From assembly GCF_040807025.1 (NCBI RefSeq), contig NC_090942.1, positions 69,706,911 through 69,770,910 of the forward strand: a stretch of DNA of 64,000 nt. The letters are read 5' to 3'. Below the pieces are notes generated by a model. That model did not search any database. It was not told the DNA's origin and saw only the letters and a program-made list of their open reading frames with translations. A program made the translations under genes and the position numbers. Origin of the DNA: Struthio camelus (lineage: Eukaryota; Chordata; Aves; Struthioniformes; Struthionidae). Below are positions 28,801-39,001 of the stretch, one piece after another (within the stretch, counting starts at the first letter, position 1; each line of letters begins with the position of its first letter).

Positions 28801-31800
28801 GTTTTACTATTTTATTTTTAAGTACCATTTCAACCTGTTTGTCACCTCTTGAAGAAAGTACTTGCTGGGATCAGATCTACCGCCTTTTGGAAATATATAT
28901 GCTGTGCTTGTAACTGCGGTACTACGGCAGTTTTAATGAAATTCCACACTACTGTTAGTAATGACTAACTATTGTTAGTAAGGACTTATTGCTTCACGAG
29001 TCTGGTCCAGCATGCCACTTTTTAACATCCAATCCATGTCTTTTTTTTATTTTGAAACAAGCAACTCTGTGGTAAGTTTATCAGAGGGCAGAAAGATATA
29101 GCTAAACCATGTAGCGGCTGGTTCTGTTGACTTTGCCCAAGCTGAACAGGTATCATATCACAAATTGCTCCCCTTGAGCTTTCTGGAATTGGCTGTGGAG
29201 GTACTGGCAGCAGGAGAAAAGGAATCAACTTTTGTTGCTATATCTTATTAATGTTCTAAGTCTTTTTCCTTACTCTTTTACCTCTTTGAGTTCAGCAAGT
29301 CCTCTTTGCAATTTACTTAAATGAGTTTTTCTTCATTTTTGCCTTTGGCATTTCGCTCTCACCATTCCCTCAGCTTCCTTTCCTGAAGGATGCCTGTTTT
29401 GGCTTAAGAGGCTCTCAAAAGTGCTGCTGCCTCTCCTTCCAGTTTCAGGGCATGCCTGCCTTCTGGGACTCTCTTAGATCGTCTTTCAATAGCATCTGCG
29501 GTGAGGGTAAGGATTCTAATTTCCTCACTTTTGATAAAAAAGACATTTTGACTAGTTCCTTCCTTATCATTGCAAACTCCTTACTTACCTAGAACATGCT
29601 GTCACTGTGCCTGGAGGCCTTCCCCTCACCGCACAGTTGAATTTGATTACACTGTGGCCACCTTTAGTAAACAATTGAACTTCATTTGTTTTAAACAGCT
29701 CTGGTGTGTTTTTTAGGAACAAGCCAAGCACGCTCTCCTCCTTCTCTTATGCTCTCTTACCTCTGCAGGTCTTTTGGAAACGAGTATAAAGCCATTATTA
29801 TCAATGAGGAAGCAATTCAGAATCTGCAGAGATGAAAGAGAAGCAACATTAAAGACAGCTTTTACATGGTTGTCTGTTATATACTGCTGTGTGCAGGGTG
29901 AAGCAGTGTGGACTTGTGGTCATAGCAATGGCCTTAGCCTCAGCATTTCCATGTCTACCCTGTCACTCAATCATGGCAAGCTTTACACAATTCACTTTTC
30001 CCTCTCTGCCTCTATTTCGAGATATTTTGTCAGTGAGCTGTTGGTGACAGAGATTTTCTCTTGGCACGGTAGCACGCAGGCCTAGAATACATTGAACCTT
30101 ACTTGTGCAGACAATATATGCTGTAGGAAGTGATAAGGTATTTGGAGACAACTCCTCTTTAATAATAAGGTATTTAATGCTTTCCATCTTCAGATTTCAG
30201 AGCTTTAGAAACACTAATGAAATAACCCTCTCCTTACCACTGATATTCAGTACTGGTGGTCTTACCATTTTTATTTTGCAGAGCAGGAAATGGAGGCACA
30301 GAGTTTAGACAGAAATCTTTGGGTCTCACAGTGGGAAAAACTAGAAGATCCTACATGAACATAGGATGAAAATTCTCTGGTGACTCCACCCTCCAGGGAG
30401 AGGATACCCTGTCTCAAACACGCCTGAGATCAAGATTGGAGCAGTGGCATAAAGGCAAAGAGGGGTGTCCAGCATGCATGTCATGCTGGCAGCCACTCTT
30501 CAGCAGGCCCGGGACCCCAGTGGGACAGCCTTAGAAAAGATGGAGTCTCCTTCGAGTCACTGGTGGGAATTCACATCCCCTGGGCTGAGTTCAGCTGATC
30601 TCTCACAGTTGATGCTGGTACGAGGGGAAGGCATAAACTGTAGGCTTGTGTCAAGGACATGAAGGCTTGCTCCAGCTTTACAGCCTCTTGCGAGATTGTT
30701 GAGCAATACTTCATTTTTTGGGGAGACAAAGGCCTCCACACAGCAGGTAATCATTCCCATCGCAGGTACAGAGAAGAAATCTGGGCAACTTACATCATCC
30801 TGACAGCTTAGTGGACAGGCACCGTCCAAGGCACTGCACTGGAAAAAAAAATCAGGAATTAGATCATGGTGTGATCTCATCTATGATCCCCATCTTGGCA
30901 GAGCTAAGCAAAAGGTCTCCATATCAACATCCCATTAAGCTGCTTAAGTTAGCTGGCATTTTGAACAAGACAAGCTCTATAGCATGCACAGGTAACACTC
31001 ACCAAGTAAACCAGTGAGTGGGTCTCCATATTCCCCATACTGTGAGTGCTCCCTGAGTAACATTGCTGAGGGCTCTGAGCCTGCACCAGCCTCTGTGAAT
31101 TGCTTTAAGCAGCTCCCTACGCACCTCCAGCAGGGATAGCACTTACAAAGAAAGGGGGCAGCATCAAGCTCTCTGACTGCGATAACAAAGGTTATTGTGC
31201 ACTGGCGAGAAAGCAGTATGTGTTTCGGTATCTCCTGAAATCTGGACTAAATACATGTATGGAATTTTATTTCAGGATTATTCTCAGGCAGGATTTTTAT
31301 TTTTTTAAATTGTTGCTGTTGGTTTCTTTATTCTCTAGACAACTAATGATAAAATAGGATGTGAATGGTGCTTGTGTAGCCTGAGGCACTATCCATTTAT
31401 TTCATTTAGGATTTATGTGTACCAGAGTTGACATGTGTTTCACAACACTGAACCGGATGGGGACAGGAGGGGTTAAGTGATGAGTAACAAAGCCCTTCAG
31501 GTGCTTATTGATTTCATAATTGTTCTGAGTTTGTGGTGGCTGCATGTGTCTGTCTCTTTGTGTTATTTTTTAATGCTATTTTCACCAGGAGCTGAGGAAA
31601 GAAAGCTGACATGGTGTTGCCATTTCTGTACATGGGGTCCCCTTCCTGCCAGAGGTTTTCTAGGGTCAGGGAAGGACACTGATGTGTAGCGTAGCCTGTC
31701 TGCTCTCAGTCAGCCGCCTTTCATTACCATAAAACTCTTATATATAACCCCCAGCCCTCTTTCTGGATGCTTCTCAATAACAAGACGTGAAACTGTCATT

Positions 31801-34040
31801 CCAAACCCCAACAAAACCATCACTTCCAGGTAGAATTTGCTTCCCACCAAGAGTTTTGCAGGACAACACCAGTACTTTCAGGTTTCTGTCCCTCTGCTCA
31901 ATTTCAAAGGAGGCCTCAGTGATGCCTGAGTTTGTTTCAAGCTCTGTAGCTTTGCAATACCCCATCCTTATGCTCCTACTCTGACTGGCTCTTTGAAGCC
32001 CTAAGGATGAGGGTTTAAAGATCCCCCTTGGTCCCCTGTCATGATGCAAAGTTGCAGTCATAGCCTCACCGTGATTGGGTTGTTTTGTCTTCCTCAACAT
32101 AGGCACTAAAAGCAGTGGCCCTATCCTTTATCTCTGGTAGGTTTTTTTCCTTTCGTTAGTTGAGAAATATGGCCATAATGACTCAATATTATTGCCTTAG
32201 GGGATAACACAGACCGCAGAGCTCAGAAATCAGAAGAGAAGCTCATGTGAACCATGGAGGGTGATTTCCCCCAAGAAGGGCCCGGGTCTCACAGCATCTC
32301 TCTCAGCAATGTGAGGACTGATTCTCATCTCTGCTGCTGAGGCCCAGACCTGGAAAAACTCCAGCAGTACCCCTGGTGCTAGGCTGCATTTGCAGCAGCG
32401 GGAGAGAGATGAGAAGCCTGTTTGGAAAGCGCAGACAGCTTGCGGAGAGCCCCTGAGCGGGGGATAGCTGAACCTGAGCTTGCTGGTTGCTTTGAGACCA
32501 CTACATCTACTGCCTTATCGTCACAGCTTCCTCGTCAGAGACCAACCTACCTCACAGTTTTCTCTTGTTCTTGGTCAGGTCTCTGAAATGCTGCAAAGCC
32601 AGAGCACTTTCGGCTTTGCCAAAGACACTTAATTACTGTAAAGACAAATACAGCCTACGACAGGCTTGGACTGTCTCCAGTGATTGCAGACAAGGGACAG
32701 TGCCTATATTATACTGGCACACAAACCGCACAATTATAAAGCAGAGATGTGGCGAGGCACGCTGGGATACCTCCCCGTCCAGCGCTTTTGTCTACTTACA
32801 TCACTGTCATTGGGCTGGGAGACAGGAGGCACAGCGTGGACACAGCATGCATTGACAGGGGAGAGAGAAAACAAAATCTGTTAGTCATTGCCCTGACAAA
32901 CTGCCGTCATGGCCCGGGAAACCATACGAAGGCTTTTTTCCTATAGGCACCTATCAGGACCATGCCATACGGACACTTGGCCTACAGGCCTCCTTTTAGC
33001 TTCTTTAATAAACCTTCCCGATTTCACTTAACACTTGAAATGAGTGTGCGTGTGTGTCTGTGTGAGAACTGCCTGGCTATGGCCCTCGGGAGATTTTTAA
33101 AATTAAGCTCTCTGCCAACACTTCAGGATGTGCTCACACGCTTTGTGCAAGTCTTTTTAGCTCAGGTTAGGTTTATCAGAGGTCCCCCTATCTCCCATCT
33201 GCTAAGAGGTCGCCTCCTGATACCAAGGACAATTCTGGATTTTTCCATTCTTCACATGTTGTCTGTCATGGCAATCAGCTTCCTGATCTTGTCACCACAG
33301 AGCTGTCTTATGACAGTCCCCTCTTTTTACAGCAGACACCCATTTCTGCTGTGTGTTGCTTTAGTCCTACTGGACTCTTCCCCCTTGTATGGTGCCCCAA
33401 AAGTAAAATCTGGGAGGAAAGCCCCCTGAACAGTAACAGAAAGGTGTTTCACTTTTCCTGTCTCTTAGATCAGGGGATTGTTTTAATTATTACACTTTTC
33501 TTGGTCCAGCAAGAGCATCCAAAATTAGCACAACACTGAAAGTTTATCCCCGGAGCAAACCATTTTTATTTTGGCAAGCTACTAGCATTTTGTTACCGTT
33601 ATCAATATGATAACAGAGGGCAGTAGATTTTTTTTTTCTATGTGCCCAGAATTGCAGATTTCCATGAGGTTTCTGAAAGGCTGAATGACAACGTACTTCC
33701 ACAATTAAATGTGTCATATGCAGCAGAGCTAATGCCAGGCCAGGATGCTGACACCGTCAACACAGCATTTGTGGAACAGACTCATGGCTCACATGACGTT
33801 AGTGCCGTCAAAGGATTAGAGAAATGTGTGACTTCAAACTAATCTACTCTATAAATCTTTTAATATAAATTTCACAAAAGCCCTTAACGAAATGCCATCG
33901 TACATGACGTAACCTAGCATCGGCCTTGCTGACGAAGAACATTAAACTGTCTCTCTGCATGATTGCTGATGCTCCTACCTGTTGCATGGCCATCCAAAAC
34001 TTGCGTTGGAGTAATTCCAGCTTAATTTGCACACCCACCG
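7958..34040 (-). CDS. CACNA2D4: Calcium channel alpha2delta-4 subunit, C-terminal 12 coding exons (5' part of gene not in view)
   Basis: This is the 3' part of an auxiliary subunit of high-voltage-activated calcium channels. Family members are extracellular, GPI-anchored, and increase channel trafficking and current; alpha2delta-4 serves mainly photoreceptor Cav1.4. Twelve minus-strand exons join with consistent phases: 33979-34040, 30794-30838, 29761-29823, 23731-23801, 22809-22884, 20926-20978, 19842-19897, 18373-18393, 12814-12931, 9737-9849, 8827-8909 and 7958-8044. They total 848 nt, about 282 residues plus stop. Diagnostic stretches are [53 protein letters not shown] and [14 protein letters not shown]. 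The last two stretches match remembered alpha2delta-4 better than alpha2delta-3. The C-terminus ENAQDCG followed by a leucine-rich tail fits a GPI-anchor signal. The VWA domain and N-terminal exons were not found. Exon numbers 27-38 used here assume the 38-exon human gene. Confidence 0.95.
8827..8909 (-). CDS. CACNA2D4: CACNA2D4 exon [18 protein letters not shown] (exon 37)
   Basis: The exon is 83 nt. It begins with AT, which completes TAT (Tyr) across the AT-AC intron, and ends in phase 0 before donor GTACTCCCGT. It encodes [21 protein letters not shown] and HAFHPE, nearly identical to remembered human alpha2delta-4. The NAS triplet is a sequon. The upstream acceptor dinucleotide is AC, not AG. 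Confidence 0.95.
8910..9736 (-). other. U12-type AT-AC intron in CACNA2D4
   Basis: On the minus strand the intron begins ATATCCTTCT (9736 downward) and ends ...CCTCTCAC at 8910. Its branch-site candidate TCCTTAAC sits at 8927-8920, with the branch adenosine about 11 nt from the acceptor. These features match the minor-spliceosome AT-AC consensus. The reading frame VK-Y-NAS is restored only by this cut (T+AT). Confidence 0.9.
9737..9849 (-). CDS. CACNA2D4: CACNA2D4 exon [20 protein letters not shown] (exon 36)
   Basis: The exon is 113 nt with acceptor ...cctttctccacag. It encodes [16 protein letters not shown], then [17 protein letters not shown], and ends one base into a tyrosine codon. No GT follows the coding end; the donor reads ATATCCTTC, a U12-type AT-AC 5' splice site. 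The sequence matches alpha2delta-4 QQIPNSNLLLLVTDPTCDCS closely. Confidence 0.95.
10768..10803. repeat. (TG)n microsatellite after a T run
   Basis: Eight Ts followed by about 17 GT units. Confidence 0.97.
11598..11720 (-). mobile_element. Decayed SINE fragment, reverse orientation
   Basis: Plus-strand ccccattttatacaataagg then gtaggagacatgggttt is the reverse complement of a SINE body and core. Edges are uncertain. Confidence 0.4.
12814..12931 (-). CDS. CACNA2D4: CACNA2D4 exon [20 protein letters not shown] (exon 35)
   Basis: The exon is 118 nt with acceptor ...caccatcgtag and donor GTAAGAATTA, and ends in phase 2 (AA). It opens with a basic histidine/lysine cluster, then [20 protein letters not shown] and [16 protein letters not shown] and the ECG-C pair are shared with alpha2delta-3 and -4. 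This is the longest internal exon in the window and the easiest one to recognise. Confidence 0.96.
12932..18372 (-). other. CACNA2D4 intron 34-35 (5.4 kb)
   Basis: Non-coding and close to 45-50% GC by eye. It contains an A-run near 13738 and weak repeat-like stretches around 15.8 kb. No extra exon compatible with the phase 1 junction was seen. Confidence 0.65.
18373..18393 (-). CDS. CACNA2D4: CACNA2D4 21-nt microexon (AKAVFHHS, exon 34)
   Basis: This microexon lies between acceptor ...gtgatttatccag and donor GTAAGTAGAA. It contributes 2+18+1 bases, so it encodes A-K-A-V-F-H-H-S with split first and last codons. Human alpha2delta-4 carries AKSVFHHS at this place. The splice sites are strong, and the phases agree exactly with exons 19842-19897 and 12814-12931. 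Confidence 0.9.
19842..19897 (-). CDS. CACNA2D4: CACNA2D4 exon [18 protein letters not shown] (exon 33)
   Basis: The exon is 56 nt with acceptor ...ctcttttgacag and donor GTAAGTATAC. It encodes [18 protein letters not shown] plus one base. FLLEFN resembles alpha2delta-3 FLVEFNLCSWW; human alpha2delta-4 has FLLEWSVWGSWYDRGAE here. This segment is clearly more divergent than its neighbours. NMS is a possible N-glycosylation sequon. Confidence 0.9.
20600..20800 (+). mobile_element. Decayed tRNA-derived SINE (MIR/CORE-SINE-like)
   Basis: The stretch reads like the body of a MIR-type element: ...gggagacccaagtcc, tctgactctgccactt, tgagtgacctcagg and gcaaaatgggagtagtaat, in the expected order. Edges are approximate. 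Confidence 0.7.
20926..20978 (-). CDS. CACNA2D4: CACNA2D4 exon [17 protein letters not shown] (exon 32)
   Basis: This 53-nt exon has acceptor ...tgttctccag and donor GTGAGTACAA, and ends in phase 2 (AT). It encodes a hydrophobic segment aligned with PISAFLTATRWLLQELVLF of human alpha2delta-4 and the equivalent AFLSAVKWI of alpha2delta-3. It joins the next exon through an isoleucine codon (AT+C), extending the hydrophobic run to IFLLEF. Confidence 0.92.
22809..22884 (-). CDS. CACNA2D4: CACNA2D4 exon [11 protein letters not shown]...HHHSGARP (exon 31)
   Basis: The exon is 76 nt with acceptor ...ttgtag, donor GTATGTATCT, and ends in phase 0. [11 protein letters not shown] is near-invariant between alpha2delta-3 and -4. 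The following [15 protein letters not shown] resembles the histidine-rich PSSHHHSAAQP stretch of mammalian alpha2delta-4 and is not found in alpha2delta-3, which supports the paralogue call. Confidence 0.95.
23731..23801 (-). CDS. CACNA2D4: CACNA2D4 exon [20 protein letters not shown] (exon 30)
   Basis: The exon is 71 nt with acceptor ...gtgcttgcag and donor GTAAGTGGTG, beginning in phase 0 and ending in phase 2 (CG). It encodes the (T)G-F-GEVDG-V-T-LL-MG segment typical of the family. The split arginine is completed by the next exon (CG+G). The intron before it (23802-29760) carries the CpG-rich clusters. Confidence 0.95.
24814..24828. repeat. G homopolymer (15)
   Basis: Uninterrupted G run within a CACNA2D4 intron. 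Confidence 0.95.
26236..27545. promoter_or_regulatory. Intronic CpG-rich clusters (possible CpG island)
   Basis: CG dinucleotides are dense at 26236-26570 and again at 26883-27530, unlike the surrounding intron. The second cluster includes a TGAGTCA AP-1-type site near 27340 and two copies of CCGCTCTTGCGGGT. No splice donor or conserved reading frame gives a clear transcript. It could be an enhancer, a cryptic promoter or a non-coding RNA start. Confidence 0.45.
27487..27525. repeat. Tandem pair of 14-bp CCGCTCTTGCGGGT
   Basis: Identical 14-mers lie at 27487-27500 and 27512-27525, separated by 11 bp. Each is itself a small inverted repeat (CCGC-tctt-GCGG). Confidence 0.9.
29761..29823 (-). 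CDS. CACNA2D4: CACNA2D4 63-nt exon, [15 protein letters not shown] (exon 29)
   Basis: The exon is 63 nt, phase 0 to 0, with acceptor ...catctctgcag and donor GTAAGAGAGC. It encodes 21 residues ILNC...RPAE. The IDNNGFIL core is among the most conserved alpha2delta segments ([14 protein letters not shown] in remembered human alpha2delta-4). It is too short to appear as a stand-alone open frame and was found by motif search. Confidence 0.93.
29905..30025 (+). mobile_element. Decayed SINE
   Basis: gcagtgtggacttgtggtca followed by gcaatggcctt resembles the tRNA-like head; cacttttccctctctgcctc resembles the core. Similarity is by eye only. Confidence 0.4.
30200..30335 (-). mobile_element. Decayed SINE, reverse orientation
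   Basis: Plus-strand ttttgcagagcaggaaatgg and aggcacagagttta are the reverse complement of the typical SINE core (ctctgtgcctccatttcc, tctgcaaaat). Confidence 0.6.
30794..30838 (-). CDS. CACNA2D4: CACNA2D4 45-nt exon, [15 protein letters not shown] (exon 28)
   Basis: This 45-nt exon is in phase 0 at both ends, with acceptor ...tttttccag and donor GTAAGTTGCC. It encodes 15 residues with three cysteines, corresponding to the CSTVDGPC...SC segment of mammalian alpha2delta-4. The cysteines are expected to form extracellular disulfides. Because its length is a multiple of three and both phases are 0, skipping it would keep the frame. Confidence 0.92.
30839..33978 (-). other. CACNA2D4 intron 27-28
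   Basis: A 3.1-kb intron with no recognised exon, RNA gene or intact mobile element. It is AT-rich near 31.2-31.4 and 33.5 kb. The open frame at 32962-33429 on the plus strand has no recognisable domain and is treated as chance. Confidence 0.6.
33979..34040 (-). CDS. CACNA2D4: CACNA2D4 exon encoding [15 protein letters not shown] (human-like exon 27)
   Basis: The exon is 62 nt, flanked on the minus strand by acceptor ...tcccgtag and donor GTAGGAGC. Two bases complete an alanine codon, then 20 codons run from VGVQ to AMQQ and end in phase 0. The QRKFW motif is shared by alpha2delta-3 and -4. It is the most 5' exon found; the preceding exon must end in phase 1 with a G. A coding exon supplying the expected VVTAST-type sequence was not found up to 64000. 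Confidence 0.93.
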
Positions 34041-34439
34041 CTACGGGAAATAAAAGGGGGAAGGAGGAAGAGAGGAATGTGTGAGAGAGAAAGACAAACA
34101 CAAGTTAGGAAAGGAGGGGTAAATATTTGCCCAAAGTAATGGGATGGAATTGCAATTGCAAGCTGCTTCCAAGTGTAAATGATAAGCACTGACGGATAAG
34201 CACTGAGTCAGACTGTCAAGTGAGAGTCAGAGGTTTAACAAGGTAGGGGAAAAGGAGACATTGACTGCAGTACTGAAGTACTGACACCTCCCACCCACTA
34301 AACGCTACAAAGATACAAACAGATTAACAAAAAAAACCCCAAGGGAGCAAGTGTGAACTTTCATCTTTGTCTGCTGCAGATCCGTCAGGCCAGAATGGAC
34401 TTTTATGATCATCCCAGGCTCATCTGCTACACAACACAC

Positions 34440-34560
34440 TCTCAGTCAGAAAAAAATAGGCCAGTGCAAGGAAGGGATTTGAACTCCCACCTGTTTCAAG
34501 GGGAGACCACAGTGATTTAGATAGCCATTAAGCCACTATGAAAGCAGAGAAATACTAATG
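34440..34560 (-). mobile_element. Decayed SINE head with A and B boxes, reverse
   Basis: On the minus strand tagtggcttaatggctatc resembles a pol III A box region, and gtgggagttcaaatccc, about 35 nt later, resembles a B box. It is tRNA-derived but no intact tRNA can be folded. Confidence 0.55.
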
Positions 34561-37500
34561 CCACTTGATGGAAGAGTGTAGATCAGAACTGCTTAGCTAC
34601 CTGATCCCAGCCTACTGCACGTTCCTCCAAGCAGAAGCGTGTGTGTGTTTTTTAATGAAGTGCATCCTAATTTCTTGGCTTCATCTCTGTTCCATTCCTA
34701 CCATCATGTCCCTGAAGTGAGGCATAACTCTACATTAGAAGAAAATGTGCAGGGCCTCCCTGACAGAGTAACACAGCTACCCCCTGCGTAGGTTGCCTAC
34801 AAGTACAAATACTAATGAATGCAGATGTGCACATCCTAGCACTGTGACGGGGAAAACAGGGAACCTCAAGCAGGACACTGAAATAGAATATAAAGTGAAA
34901 AGAGGGAGAAAAGAAAGTACAGAGAGGGAGAGTCTGATGCTTCTGAAAAGGGGCTCAGTATCAGGCAGACACCTGTTTCTGTTTTCTACAGATTTCCTCT
35001 GAATTAGCAGGAGCTCCACAGGGGGAACAGAACCTCACTTAGGATCCTTTAAATCTGAATCACACTATACACTGTGTGGGTGCTTTTAATCTGTCTGAGC
35101 TGATGCTCTAATTCAGCTGGGTAAGAATGAGAACCTGAGTATGCAGTGATATACTTCCTTGCAGCACATATGGAGAACCTGGCAGCTGCCATCAGCTGGA
35201 ATCACAGCCATGTTACATCAGCTCTGCCTTTTATACCAGTGTCAGCGTCCTTCTTGTTACATTCCCACTGCTGATTCATCTTACAAAATCCTGTTCATAG
35301 GTACGTTTCTTATCCAGTTCTCCCTGTTGCACAATGAATCTGACTGCCTGTAAGTGGGGTAAAGGGATTATTTTGTACAGCTGCCATGTCCCTAGGCCTC
35401 AAAGAGCACAAACCAGACAAGATACAATGTTCACTCGAGATTCATCTGTAACTACTTCAAAGAACGTAAAGAAAGGAGAAAGGATGGGGTGAGTTCAGCC
35501 CTGGTGAAGAGTCATTGACTCCAGCGGCAGGCTCAGTTTGCCCTGGTGCCCTCACAGACCAATCTGTGCCGGATGGCAAATGGTGCCACTGCTGCTGAGT
35601 CCACTGAGGTGCAGGAGGCCTGATTTGGTGCGTAGCTTTGAATAAATTCCTCCTTATCCTTTTAAAACTATCTCAAGCAAGAGCTTTTCCCCTTTTCACA
35701 GCAGATCACATCGGTAGGACTGAGCATTACCTGGGACATGCAGGTTTTATAAGACGTGAAGAGAAGTTGGTATCTAGAAAACTAACCTTGCAATGCAGAG
35801 ACTTACTGAGCAGCTCATGTTTTTGCCAGGAGGAACATCTATCCAGAAATCATCCTCCAAAGGGACCTTAGCTCCTGGGCATAAATCCTTGCCTCCCCCT
35901 TCCCCTCTGCCCAGGAGGTATGAGTAGCATGTACTGAACTCAGAGTTGCCTGCAATATGAGAGCAGAGAGTAGCTGGAGGCTTGCACTGGTGTCCTGTGG
36001 CAAGGACAGGAAGCACTCTCTCCTAGCTCTCTTTTTCCCTTTTCCATATCGCCCACAGCTATGTCTAGCCATCTGTCAGCAAGTTTTGTCCTTTGCGTGC
36101 AATCTTTGCCAATGCTAGCCTCTCCATAGGGCCTGGGCTTACCGATCTCCTCTGCACCAGCCCTTTCTTTCCTTTACAGCGATCTCTTTGCTTGGTGTCC
36201 AGCAGTCATCCCTAGCTATTCCTTGTGGAGCTGCGGCGTCTGCTGTTCTCCTCCTCACATTGCTGCGCAGTCTGAAGAGCAAAGTCATCGGAAGCAAAGT
36301 TAGGGGCTAGTCTGACTTGCACTCAGGCTTGTCCGGACAATGGTGGGGAGAGTACCCACCAAGGGGAATCATAATAGAGAAACTACTCCATGCTCCTGCC
36401 TGGCGGCACCACTCCTTGCCACTCAGGGGTGGATTGGCAGCTTCTGGCAAGAATTAGGAGAATCTTCCGTGCATTCAAGCGACACGAGGGAGCCAGGAAC
36501 AGCCTCCGAGTGCTAGTAGTGAATTGCCTACGTGCCTTTAAGCTTCTGGTGAGGATAGGGAGAAAGGAGGAAAGTAACAACTCAGTTTCAGTAAAGGATG
36601 ATTCCACAGCTCAGATGAGAGGAAAAAAACTAGAATAAACCCCCGTCTGCTTGTTCCAAAGTATAACTGACACTTAATGAGCCTTTTTGCTCGGGTGGCA
36701 AAGAGTATGCTGCAGAAACAGAAAGATCCAAGGTCCATGAAATTCTGAGTGGCCCTGGTGTGTGGCACAGCAATAACCGTAAAGCCCTTGGAGAGACCAT
36801 GGCTAATAGCTTTATTCCTACTAACGTACAGATAACCTGAGCAACTGTAGTTTCCCAGTAACGGAATAAAACACAAGGACAAACAATGCTGCATACCTTG
36901 CGTATTCAGATGTTGCTTCACCATGTCGATGAGCTACCCAGACCTGCGCACAACTTCCCACCAGCAGGCACCTTATCTGCCCTGCAAAGCGAAGCGGGAC
37001 CTGCTGCATTACTGCAGCTGGCTTTCTCAGGAGTCGCAGGCTGCCGTTCAGCACGGAGATAATAGCTTTCCCCTCCACCTGCTCATGCCCCTGTGCAGCA
37101 TGCCTGCCTCATTAGCTCATCCTCTGCTTGGCTCTCTTTCTGTCTGCCTTCCCTGCCTCGTCTCTTTGATTATCCATATGCTGTTTTCATAAGGAGCTTT
37201 CCTCAAGATTTAATTCTCTGGCCTGCCACACCACAAAAAGGCATAACAAAGAGCCATAAGATTACATCCCCTAGACTGCTTATCGAGATGCACCTTGCCA
37301 TTCAGAACCTGTTTTCACGGAGGCTGGGGTGAGTTTAAATAAAAACCATGACTCCAATGAAAGGAGCAGAAAAGCCCTGCCTTTTCTGTCCACCTTCGTT
37401 CCCTGTTTCTTTTAACTGAAATATTCCCATTTTTCCCCTCAAGCCAAAGGAGCTGCTTCATTCAATCTGAGAAAAGTCCACTAAAAATTTTGCTTAAAAA

Positions 37501-38421
37501 GTAACTTCAAGACAAGTTAAAAATAACAAAAAGCCAAAATCAAAGGCAGACTGCCTACAGTACTGAGGCTCAGCAAAGAGGCAGTTATAGTGGATCAGCG
37601 GAACAAAATAATTCTTGCAAAATTTACCTACTGAGGTGACCAGCAAGCAGGATGAAGGCAAGCAAGAAGTTTGCCTTTGAAAGGGCAGGGGGAAGGAGCC
37701 CTGGGAAAAACCAGAGGGAAGCTGCACAGAGTCAGCGGGTTGGGTTTGGTACCCCAGCACACGACCAGGTTGCCTCACATAGGGCAGGGGATGCCTTTGC
37801 TGTTATGTGGATGTAACTGCGAGCAACATCTGTGCTGGACGTACTGCCTGCCCACACTGTCCCCACGGCACATCAACTCCAGGGGAGTGAACCACAGGTG
37901 TAAAAGCTCCTCCCTTGCCCATTCCTCTCCTCACAGATATTCCCCGCTCCCCCTCAGCATTCCTCACGTTCTCCCTCAATTGCCAAGGAAGCGAATGCCA
38001 GGACATGCTCTTTTCGAGCACTGAAGTGTTACAACAGCCTGCTGCACCCAGGCACGCTTCATCCAGCCCATTGTAGACATTTCTTCATTAAGCACCTACG
38101 TAACGCACAGTAGGTGCTCCCCTCTCCACGGCTGGGGCACCGATGGCAAGGTAGGGTGTCTTGGTCACAGGCTCCAGGGTGCAGGGTGTCTCCCTGCTGC
38201 CTCCCCTTCACTGCACCTGCCAGCCTCAGCTCTATACAAATCCGGCAGACACAATGGCTTGTCCCCTTCCCCTTCGCGTGCCTTTCTCTCCGGGTTTATT
38301 GTGATCAGCCATAGCAGCGAGGGGAGGAAGGGAGGGGAGGAGGCACTTCGGCTCAGTGGTTCCTCTCATAACCTGCACCTAACGGCTTGGACTAATCTGC
38401 CTGATGAGGGGCCGTGGGGAG

Positions 38422-38436
38422 CCCCCCCCCCCCCCC
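38422..38436. repeat. C homopolymer (15) near candidate LRTM2 promoter
   Basis: Uninterrupted C run about 340 bp before the candidate 5' exon. Confidence 0.95.
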
Positions 38437-38773
38437 GGCGACTCTGCACCCCTCCTTGAGCCCTTTGCACCATCCACCAGGAGAGGGAAGGGAGCAAGGG
38501 GGGAGGAGGGAGCGTGTACGCCAGAGAGACTGAAAGCAAGCAACTGCTTTTTCTCCCGCATGGGTTGAGAGAAATCAAAACCTTCCGAGCTCCTTCCGCC
38601 GGGTGTTTCGGAGCAGACCCTGCCTGCTCGGCGGGGTGATTCCTTCGCAGTGTATGTGCGCGTTCCTGTGCGTGCGCTGCTGCCACCGCATATGTACCCC
38701 CAGCTGCCACTTCACTGCGCTCAGTCGCTCCCTCTCCCGCCTCTCTCTCTCTCCCTCTATTTATTATTTACAG

Positions 38774-39001
38774 AGGATTACAGTCCCTTTCCCACGCTGC
38801 CATCTAACCGTGCTGCTTCTCTGCCTGCTGCGCGGGGTGACCAGCTGGCTAGCAGGCAAGGAGACAAGGGCTCGTGCCAACTGGAGTCCAGCGAGAACAC
38901 ACTGGGCAACGGAGGGAGTTTCTGCAGGATTTGCTTTGGGAATTGCACGGGGTTCGCTGGAAGAGCTGGCTCAGAGGAGGGTCCATCCGAGCCCGAGAAC
39001 A
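38774..39001 (+). promoter_or_regulatory. Candidate LRTM2 5' UTR exon / promoter region
   Basis: A GC-richer block from about 38.4 kb leads to a pyrimidine tract plus cag at 38771-38773 and a strong donor GTAAGTAGAG at 39002. It could be an internal 5' untranslated exon or part of a first exon. Strand and position, about 12.4 kb before the LRTM2 start exon, fit a distal LRTM2 promoter. No homology evidence is available; the call rests on splice signals and base composition. Confidence 0.35.

Larger units (their letters stand above)
23802..29760 (-). other. CACNA2D4 intron 29-30 with CpG-rich clusters
   Basis: A 6-kb intron. Its centre (about 26236-27545) is CpG-rich and listed separately; a 15-bp G run lies at 24814-24828. 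The remainder is AT-richer with no recognised gene. Confidence 0.65.

Noticed and set aside
32962..33429. Plus-strand open frame of 155 codons
   Set aside because: No recognisable domain or promoter context; lies in a CACNA2D4 intron, and its composition looks like chance.
34440..34560. Possible tRNA gene from A- and B-box-like sequences
   Set aside because: No acceptor stem pairing or intact anticodon arm could be formed; better explained as a decayed SINE.
36821..37078. Minus-strand open frame of 85 codons (VEGKAIISVLNGSL...)
   Set aside because: No family similarity, no alpha2delta match, and no splice sites fitting the host gene phases.
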